Origin: an uncultured Marinomonas sp.
Lineage (GTDB): Bacteria; Pseudomonadota; Gammaproteobacteria; Pseudomonadales; Marinomonadaceae
Reading direction: 5' to 3'
Assembly (NCBI GenBank): GCA_938009755.1
Contig: CALLIL010000009.1
Coordinates: forward strand, 1 to 64,000
DNA length: 64,000 nt
Shown: positions 57,384-64,000 of the stretch, piece after piece
How positions within the stretch are numbered: the stretch's first letter is position 1
How the letters are laid out: each line of letters starts with the position of its first letter
Notes under the pieces: generated by a model
What the model was told of the DNA's origin: nothing
Databases searched by the model: none
The model's input: the letters and a program-made list of their open reading frames with translations, nothing else
Translations under genes and position numbers: made by a program

Positions 57384-58523
57384 TTATTTAAGCTCAGGGC
57401 TTTCCCATAGGTTCAAACTAACGCCGATGCCTTTTTCTAATGCATTACGGTAGATCTTGGTGGCCCATGCCACGTCTTCTACTGGCATACCGCCGACAGA
57501 TAAAATGATGATTTCTTCGTCGCTTTGGCGAGCAGGTGTTGCGCCTGCCACAATGTCAGTGAGATCTTCAAGCTGCTCTTGTTTCATGCTGCCTTCTTCG
57601 ATCATGTCCATAAAACGCATACCCACTAGAGGAATACAGTTATGTGCTGGCTTAGGTACTTCTTCGTACCACGCTTCGTACAAGCCTCTGTTGTCGAGCA
57701 CTTTACGAACATCGTCGCCGCTCATGCCATCGTCCAAACTGCAACTTGCTGGCATCGCTAAGAAAGCGCCCGCTTTCACCCATTCACGTTTTACGATTGG
57801 ATAAGTTGTTGGGTCACCTGTTTCACCTGAATTACAGTAAGTGACAATGTCTGAGTCACGGACAACGGCTTCGATTGAATCGACGATTTGAATGTTGGTG
57901 ATTTGTGGAAAGGTGGCTTTTGTCCAGCTGACGAAGTCATCAAGGCTTTTTTGACCACGGCCTTTGATTTTAATCGTATCGATTTCTGGGCAAGCGGCCA
58001 TGAAGGCTGCAACGGACGTTTTACCCATCACGCCCGGCCCAAGCAAACCAATGACTTTAGAATCTTTACGTGCCAAATAGCGCGCGCCAACCCCTGGGAT
58101 AGCGCCAGTACGATAAGCAGATAATAAGTTTGCGGACATGTACGCCAGAGGAGCGCCAGTATCGATGTCGTTTAAGATGAACATCAAAATAGAACGTGGT
58201 AAGCCTTTTTCGCGGTTCGCTATGTTAGAGCCGTACCATTTCACGCCACAGGTTTGAAAGTCGCCACCAAGGTAAGCTGGCATCGCCATCAGACGACGAT
58301 CAGCGGTTGGTTTTGGCATGGTTGGAAAAGGTGATTCCTCAGGAAACGTCACCATGGCACCGTGGGAGTCGCTATTAGGGCCAGCCATGCGATAGTCGCC
58401 TTTATGCAATAGAACAAACATTTCTTCCATAGTGTCGACACACGCAGGCATATCAGTAACGCCTGCCTTGATCATGTCGGGTTCTGATAAATAGATAAAG
58501 TCGATTTTGGTATTGTCTGACAT
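57384..58523 (-). CDS. Ornithine cyclodeaminase/mu-crystallin family protein
   Basis: LSAYRTGAIPGVGARYLARKDSKVIGLLGPGVMGKTSVAAFMAA. Confidence 0.88.
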   Translation of the reverse strand: MSDNTKIDFIYLSEPDMIKAGVTDMPACVDTMEEMFVLLHKGDYRMAGPNSDSHGAMVTFPEESPFPTMPKPTADRRLMAMPAYLGGDFQTCGVKWYGSNIANREKGLPRSILMFILNDIDTGAPLAYMSANLLSAYRTGAIPGVGARYLARKDSKVIGLLGPGVMGKTSVAAFMAACPEIDTIKIKGRGQKSLDDFVSWTKATFPQITNIQIVDSIEAVVRDSDIVTYCNSGETGDPTTYPIVKREWVKAGAFLAMPASCSLDDGMSGDDVRKVLDNRGLYEAWYEEVPKPAHNCIPLVGMRFMDMIEEGSMKQEQLEDLTDIVAGATPARQSDEEIIILSVGGMPVEDVAWATKIYRNALEKGIGVSLNLWESPELK

Positions 58524-58779
58524 AGCGTCACCTTAATAATTGGGGTTGCACTTTTTAGGTAGAGCTACAAAGAAAGGTTGCATGAAAAGCAGAAGAAACT
58601 CTTACAACGAGCTTTCAAATTCGTAGCAGATGATTTCGATCCTAGATGTTCAAAAAGTATTCGTATTGAACTTTTGCGACATGACATAACAATTTGTTTA
58701 CAAATGATAGATTGGTTTGTTTGGCACTCTGTTTGCAGAAGATCGAGGATATTCGGTATTTTTTAGACAGGTTTGACCA

Positions 58780-59613
58780 ATGTCACATTCGCCCTTAATC
58801 AGTTATTTAGCAGGTATTCGCTCGAAACAACCTTGGCTTGTATTGAGTGCGGCTGAGAAGTTCTCTCTTTCTGGTTCGAATCATCCTGCCATTTCTCATT
58901 TTTATAGCTTTGAATCAAAATCCTCAGAAGAGCAGACTTTTGTTATTCCTGATGGCTGTATTGATATCCTTTTTGATTGCGATAAAAACAACCCAAGTGC
59001 AGAAGTGTTTGGTACGCCAACGGCGGCGGTGAATGTGGAGCTGAATAAAGGAAATCGTTATTTTGGTGTGCGTTTTGTCTCTGGCGCCATGCCAGATTTC
59101 TTGAACGTTTCTGCAGGGGAATTAATTGATCACCATTACCGTTTGTTGGACCTAGTTCCTCAAGCAAATCAAATGTTTGAAGAAGTGATTAGCAGCTCCA
59201 ATTTCTCAGAACAGACTGACTTATTTGGTTCATTTTTTGAAGCAGAAGACATTCGCCAACCTTCCGATTTAACTTCTCAAGCGTTGCGAAGTATTTGTGA
59301 AAGTCATGGCACAATTCGCGTTAATGAACTGGAAGCATTAACCGGTTACACCTCGAGAACATTGCAGCGTCAGTTCCGTGCAGATATGGGCATGTCACCT
59401 AAGGCGTTTAGTCGAATCATTCGCTGCCAATCAGCGGTTTACGATATTAATCAAAACGATGATGTCGCTTTTTCAGACTTAGCGTGTGAGCTAGGGTTTA
59501 GCGATCAAGCACACTTTCAGCGAGAGTTTAAAAAGCTGGTTAATGCGACGCCATTAGACTATTTACAACGTGTTAAGCACGAAACTTATTTGAAACGAAT
59601 ACAGTATTTGTGA
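58780..59613 (+). CDS. AraC family transcriptional regulator
   Basis: LEALTGYTSRTLQRQFRADMGMSPKAFSRIIRCQSAVYDI ... ACELGFSDQAHFQREFKKLVNATPLDYLQ. Confidence 0.95.
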   Translation: MSHSPLISYLAGIRSKQPWLVLSAAEKFSLSGSNHPAISHFYSFESKSSEEQTFVIPDGCIDILFDCDKNNPSAEVFGTPTAAVNVELNKGNRYFGVRFVSGAMPDFLNVSAGELIDHHYRLLDLVPQANQMFEEVISSSNFSEQTDLFGSFFEAEDIRQPSDLTSQALRSICESHGTIRVNELEALTGYTSRTLQRQFRADMGMSPKAFSRIIRCQSAVYDINQNDDVAFSDLACELGFSDQAHFQREFKKLVNATPLDYLQRVKHETYLKRIQYL

Positions 59614-59701
59614 GCCAAAAAGGCGCTTTTTTGTAAAAACGCTCTGGTTTTGTGCGGATTATTGCGTATTTCTTTTTCCTCAAGCAGTGAGGTTAATACA
59701 C

Positions 59702-60532
59702 CTACATAATGAGTAATAAGCCAATTCCAAACTCTCTTGAGTAGTTATAAGGCTCTACCCAGCCATCACCGTTACTGTCATAAGTAACGTCAGAAGTTTG
59801 TATTTGCCAATGCTTGTAGAAAGGTTCAATAGAAATGGAACGCCCTGTTGAAGAAAATTTCTTGGTAAAACGTAGGCTTATTCGGTTTCCGTAACCATTA
59901 TCTTGTTTGAAACTCAGGTCATCATGTCCAGAAATGTATCCAGTATAAGTGTTATTTTTTCCCTCTATTAGGTGGTCATATTCAATTTTACCACTTAACC
60001 CCCATCCCCAAATTGGTGTTTGCTTGGTCAATTCAATGCCGAGAGGAAAATAAATGTACGTTTGCTCTCTTTCATAGCCTTTGGCATTGGTGCTGGATAC
60101 CATATAACTGGAATCGTCGTTTAAGTAGCGATACCCCAGCCCTATATAAAGTGAAATGTTATATCCAAGAGTGTTTACTAAATGGCTGCCTAATAGCCCA
60201 CGCAGTTCAAACATTTCATCTGGGATGTTTTCTATCGTTCCAGTACCAACATAATCCATGTAGCCGAAAGAATAATTGGCTTCTAATGCTTTAAAAGAAG
60301 AAGCGTCACTGAATCTTATTTGCCCAATAAAGCCTGACAAACTGCCAGTTTCATACATTACGTTTGGCTCAGTATAAGTAATATCAGAAGTATAAATGCC
60401 TAGTTCAAACGTATTGTCTGATTGCTTAGCAGAGGCTGATACGCTCAGCATTAAAAGCCAAATAAGAGGCGTATATTTATACCTCTTTAGATGAACATTA
60501 TTTAAAGAAAATGATATTTTTGTTTTGTGCAT
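59702..60532 (-). CDS. Putative outer-membrane beta-barrel protein
   Basis: Signal peptide and alternating aromatic barrel-like strands; no family assigned. Confidence 0.6.
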   Translation of the reverse strand: MHKTKISFSLNNVHLKRYKYTPLIWLLMLSVSASAKQSDNTFELGIYTSDITYTEPNVMYETGSLSGFIGQIRFSDASSFKALEANYSFGYMDYVGTGTIENIPDEMFELRGLLGSHLVNTLGYNISLYIGLGYRYLNDDSSYMVSSTNAKGYEREQTYIYFPLGIELTKQTPIWGWGLSGKIEYDHLIEGKNNTYTGYISGHDDLSFKQDNGYGNRISLRFTKKFSSTGRSISIEPFYKHWQIQTSDVTYDSNGDGWVEPYNYSREFGIGLLLIM

Positions 60533-60571
60533 GCATACTCTCCATGTGCTTATTCTGTTCCCTTTATGCGT

Positions 60572-61498
60572 TTAAGCTGGCGGATGATTTTCTATCCAAT
60601 GATCTGCAATGTCACCTCGACGAGCAATCCATACATCTTCATGTGACTGCACGTAATCTAGGAAACGCTTTAGCGCCATGAAACGGCTTGGTTTTCCTAA
60701 GGTTCGACAGTGCATGCCGATAGACATCATTTTCGGTGCGGTTGCGCCTTCCTCGTACAAACAATCAAAATTGTCTTTTAAATATTGGAAAAACTCGTCG
60801 CTATGACTGAAGCCATAAGGCGAAGAAAATTTCATGTCGTTGCAGTCGAGCGTGTAAGGCACAATCAGGTGCGGTTTCGTTTTCGTTGCGTCTTCATGAT
60901 GCGGTACTTCAACCCAGTAAGGTAAGTCGTCGCCATAGTTGTCGGAATCGTATTTTAGTTGAGGTTGTTCTGCGACCAACGCGCGGGTGTTTGGGGAATC
61001 GCGTCCTGTGTACCAGCCGCTTGGTTTCACGCCAGTCACTTGCTCTATCATGTCGAGCGCTTGTTGCATGTGTTCGCGTTCTTGCTCAATATTCATGTCT
61101 TGGTAATGAATCCATTTAAGGCCGTGACAGACGATTTCGTGATTGGCGTCGACAATGGCTTTCGCAACTTCAGGGTTACGTTGCAAAGCGGTGGATACGG
61201 CAAATATGGTCAGAGGCAAATCGCGGCGTTCAAACTCGTTGAGAATACGCCACACGCCAGAACGTGAACCGTATTCGTATAAAGATTCCATGCTCATATG
61301 GCGGTCTTTATAAGGCTGCGCGCCAAAGATTTCAGACAAAAAGGTTTCTGAATGTTCGTCGCCATGAAGCACACAGTTTTCACCACCTTCTTCAAAGTTT
61401 AAAACAAACTGCACAGCAATTCGGGCCTTGTTTGGCCAGTTCGCATAAGGTTGTTGGCGGCCGTAGCCTGCGTAATCTCGTTCTAAATAATGTTTCAT
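60572..61498 (-). CDS. puuE: PuuE-type allantoinase (polysaccharide deacetylase superfamily)
   Basis: YLERDYAGYGRQQPYANWPNKARIAVQFVLNFEEGGENCVLHGDEHSE; GWYTGRDSPNTRALV; ATG 61498 (61528 also possible). Confidence 0.88.
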   Translation of the reverse strand: MKHYLERDYAGYGRQQPYANWPNKARIAVQFVLNFEEGGENCVLHGDEHSETFLSEIFGAQPYKDRHMSMESLYEYGSRSGVWRILNEFERRDLPLTIFAVSTALQRNPEVAKAIVDANHEIVCHGLKWIHYQDMNIEQEREHMQQALDMIEQVTGVKPSGWYTGRDSPNTRALVAEQPQLKYDSDNYGDDLPYWVEVPHHEDATKTKPHLIVPYTLDCNDMKFSSPYGFSHSDEFFQYLKDNFDCLYEEGATAPKMMSIGMHCRTLGKPSRFMALKRFLDYVQSHEDVWIARRGDIADHWIENHPPA

Positions 61499-61545
61499 AA
61501 ACTGTGTCCGATTGAGTGGCAAAAGCATGTGATCAGTATAAAACG

Positions 61546-61580
61546 AAAAAGCCCTATACTGAATCAGTACAGGGCTTTTT
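61546..61580. terminator. Bidirectional Rho-independent terminator
   Basis: AAAAAGCCCTATACTGAATCAGTACAGGGCTTTTT. Confidence 0.8.
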
Positions 61581-61612
61581 AAATCATTTAGCAATGATAA
61601 ATAACCTTTATC

Positions 61613-61641
61613 GTTTCACTCATTATTAAAGTGAGTGAAAC
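61613..61641. repeat. 10-nt perfect inverted repeat downstream of the small membrane ORF
   Basis: GTTTCACTCA-N9-TGAGTGAAAC. Confidence 0.7.
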
Positions 61642-61652
61642 AAATAGTTAGA

Positions 61653-61817
61653 TTATTTATGGTTTTTAAATGCTTCTTTCTCGTGTTTCATGATCGAGCC
61701 GATTAAGCCGACCACAATACCCGCTACACCAATGCTAAACAGAACCAATGCCATTGGGCTATCAGCGAAAGTGAAGTATGCTGAAACATTTTCCCAAGTT
61801 GTAATAGATGTACCCAT
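61653..61817 (-). CDS. 54-aa predicted single-TM membrane protein downstream of amt (not in ORF track)
   Basis: MGTSITTWENVSAYFTFADSPMALVLFSIGVAGIVVGLIGSIMKHEKEAFKNHK*; AAGGAGT RBS; 17 nt after the amt stop. Confidence 0.8.
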   Translation of the reverse strand: MGTSITTWENVSAYFTFADSPMALVLFSIGVAGIVVGLIGSIMKHEKEAFKNHK

Positions 61818-61834
61818 TTCAATACTCCTTTTAC

Positions 61835-63160
61835 TTATGATTTAGCCGTAGACGATGGAACCGTTTCTGGGTAAGGATGGGCAAGAATTTCTACTTCATC
61901 AAGACCCAAATCTTCTACATTCGCTGGTACGCGTAGCATGTCAAGTTTCTTAAGTACGAGAGACACAAGATAACCAGGAACAAAGCCTAGAATGGCAATA
62001 ACAATCGCACAAACGGTTTGACCATATAGCGTGATATCAGGGTTGCCACCAACGTTTGGCGTTCCGCCAGCAAAGACACCAACAAGAATAACCGCAATAA
62101 AGCCTGTTATGCCGTGTACGCCAACTGCACCAACAGCGTCATCAATACCCATTTTTTCAAGGAATTTAGCAGAACCAACCGCAACGAAGCTCATGCAGAT
62201 TGCGATGATGAACGCTAAGCCTGGATCGTATAGATCTAAACCAGCGGCAACAGAAATGATACCAACAAGGCCACCAGACATCGTCCAGAAAGGGTCGCGA
62301 GTAGCAATGTAACAACCGATTACACCACCTGCGAAGCCCATTAAGGTATTGAAAGCAAAAGCAGATAAGTTCGTTGGTGTGTTGTAAATCGTTGTCCAGC
62401 CAGTATCGCCACCATTAAAGATAATACAACCGCCTAGGAAGCCGAAGAAACCGAAGATGATCATCATCAAGCCGATCAATGTCATCGGCAGGTTGTGAGC
62501 TTTAATTTGCTGAGCCACACCGTTGACGTATTTACCAACACGAGGTCCTAAGTTGATCAACACACCTAGCGTGAAGAAACCTGCAATCGCGTGAACCACA
62601 CCAGACGCACCAACATCGTGGTAGCCGAACTTAGTCAGCATCCAGCCGTCTGGGTGCCAGCCCCAAGCGCCCGCAAGAATCCATATAGCACTACCTAGAA
62701 GGATAGCAAGGATCAAAAATGCACTTACACGGATACGCTCGATGACCGCACCAGAAAGAATGGAACCTGTAGTCGCACCAAATAAAGCGAAGGCTGCCCA
62801 GAAAATACCGGAACCCATGTCTTGAACATCTGGGCCCATACTTGTGGACCAAGGTAATGCACCGGATGCTTCAGCAGGAATAATGCCTGCAGGGAAAGCG
62901 TTGTAAATCCACCAGCCGAACAAGTAGAAGGTTGGAATGATGACGGCGAGTGCAAGGATATTTTTTACACCTGCTGCCAATGCGTTTTTACTACGGGATG
63001 CACCCATTTCGTATGCCAAGAAGCCTGCGTGAATCATCACCATGATGGCTGTACACCACCAATAAAAGACTTCTACGTTCATCGCTTGATGCATGTTGAA
63101 TACCGCCTGCTGCGCATCGAGTGCAGCTTGGAGGGACTCAAGCGTCGTTTCTGTCGCCAT
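61835..63160 (-). CDS. Ammonium transporter (Amt family)
   Basis: Amt pattern: GASGVVHAIAGF, GAVGVHGITGF, multi-TM; somewhat divergent signatures. Confidence 0.9.
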   Translation of the reverse strand: MATETTLESLQAALDAQQAVFNMHQAMNVEVFYWWCTAIMVMIHAGFLAYEMGASRSKNALAAGVKNILALAVIIPTFYLFGWWIYNAFPAGIIPAEASGALPWSTSMGPDVQDMGSGIFWAAFALFGATTGSILSGAVIERIRVSAFLILAILLGSAIWILAGAWGWHPDGWMLTKFGYHDVGASGVVHAIAGFFTLGVLINLGPRVGKYVNGVAQQIKAHNLPMTLIGLMMIIFGFFGFLGGCIIFNGGDTGWTTIYNTPTNLSAFAFNTLMGFAGGVIGCYIATRDPFWTMSGGLVGIISVAAGLDLYDPGLAFIIAICMSFVAVGSAKFLEKMGIDDAVGAVGVHGITGFIAVILVGVFAGGTPNVGGNPDITLYGQTVCAIVIAILGFVPGYLVSLVLKKLDMLRVPANVEDLGLDEVEILAHPYPETVPSSTAKS

Positions 63161-63403
63161 AATATTGTTCCTTATTGTGGGATAAGTTAAACAAAGAGAT
63201 CATTGATCTGTTGGTTCTTATTACCGCTTATTGCTAAGTGGCTTGTTCTCAGTTCAGCATCTTTGTGCTGTTTTCTGATTCTTTCGATTTTCAATCCTGA
63301 TTGATCCAATGATTGAAAATATTATTCTCCTGAATTTTTTAATCCTGATGGTAAAGAATAATTGCAAATAGTGTGCCTACTCTTTGCAATTTTCTGACAT
63401 TGG

Positions 63404-64000
63404 CTAGTTCGTTAAGAAATTACGTGACTCCACTTCTTCATTCAGTATTAAGTCATTATCTGAGCGATCTTTTAGGTTCACGCCAGACAGTTTTAGTGTG
63501 CGAGCTTCGTTTAATAAGTAAAACGCCTTACGCGCGGCTTCTTGGTATACAAGCCCTGCAGGGCGGACATTTGAGATGCAATTTCGTGAGGCGTCTGTAA
63601 GGCCGACTTTGCCTTCCCAAGTGAGGTAAAGTCCCAAACTGTCGGGTGAGCTTAACCCTGGGCGTTCACCTATTAATACCAATACGCATTTGGCGTTTAG
63701 GCGCTGGCATATATCATCACCAATGGCCACTCGACCTTGTTGTACGATACAAATTGGTGCGATATTCCAGTGCTCTTGTGCATGTTTGGAAGTTGTATTG
63801 TTTGGATTTAAGTAAGTGGATAAAGCCGCAAGGAAAGGAACGGTGTTTTGCTCAATGGCCAATGAAGACAATCCATCAACCACAGCAATCGCCAAATCGT
63901 ATTGCGCTAGGTGAGGGTTCTCTGCTGTGTGTTTATCCAAAATACGTCCAGATTCGTCATCCAGTCGGCGACCATAATCTGGGCGCTGTAAATAAGTTGC
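63404..64000 (-). CDS. eutC: Ethanolamine ammonia-lyase light chain (partial, runs off right edge)
   Basis: Frame is open to the window edge: ATYLQRPDYGRRLDDESGRIL-DKHTAENPHLAQYDLAIAVVDGLSSLAIEQ ... IGERPGLSSPDSLGLYLTW. Confidence 0.9.
   Translation of the reverse strand, partial: ATYLQRPDYGRRLDDESGRILDKHTAENPHLAQYDLAIAVVDGLSSLAIEQNTVPFLAALSTYLNPNNTTSKHAQEHWNIAPICIVQQGRVAIGDDICQRLNAKCVLVLIGERPGLSSPDSLGLYLTWEGKVGLTDASRNCISNVRPAGLVYQEAARKAFYLLNEARTLKLSGVNLKDRSDNDLILNEEVESRNFLTN

Noticed and set aside
58578-58766. 62-aa plus-strand ORF upstream of the AraC gene
   Set aside because: No clear RBS, no recognisable family, occupies the divergent promoter region; probably chance.
61613-61641. GTTTCACTCA...TGAGTGAAAC considered as a third RpiR operator
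   Set aside because: Arm orientation is inverted (GTTTC...GAAAC) with a 9-nt loop, unlike GAAAC-N4-GTTTC, and it lies downstream of genes; more likely an RNA hairpin.
1-64000. Search by eye for CRISPR arrays, transposases, integrases, phage genes, toxin-antitoxin or restriction systems, tRNA/rRNA
   Set aside because: None could be supported; the window is dominated by metabolic and transport genes.

Overview
This 64 kb window is chromosomal DNA from a marine gammaproteobacterium. Marinomonas/Oceanospirillales-like gene content is my inference and was not verified. Most of it is metabolic and transport genes. I saw no rRNA, tRNA, CRISPR array, transposase or integrase. Main blocks: (1) ahpC and a TRAP transporter; (2) a siderophore-uptake cassette (TetR / TonB receptor / DUF2218-SIP reductase / MFS) flanked by a truncated and a complete copy of a HI0933-type flavoprotein gene; (3) two OmpA-like barrel paralogs, two MATE transporters and assorted regulators; (4) a PA0069-type radical SAM gene behind a LexA-like palindrome; (5) an MHYT hybrid kinase with an HD-GYP regulator; (6) a PL7 alginate-lyase lipoprotein with duplicated F5/8C modules, and an MCP plus orphan sugar-binding-protein pair; (7) a putative ureide/oxamate catabolic region (ABC importer, RpiR regulator, amidase, HpxW-like GGT, PucG/HpxJ-like aminotransferase, allantoate amidohydrolase-like M20, cupin, distal PuuE) with a shared GAAAC-N4-GTTTC palindrome; (8) a BioMNY biotin-uptake operon behind a BirA-like operator, carrying a stand-alone BPL-N glutamine-amidotransferase-fold protein; (9) an APC / FAD oxidase / RidA / ornithine-cyclodeaminase-like cluster; (10) an Amt-family transporter followed by a 54-aa membrane ORF absent from the ORF track, and a partial eutC at the right edge. 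The best candidates for under-described biology are the BPL-N protein in the biotin operon, the RpiR-linked ureide/oxamate gene set, the Amt-linked small membrane protein, and a repeated 22-bp palindrome upstream of a MATE gene. All family calls were made by reading the translations; no database search was run.
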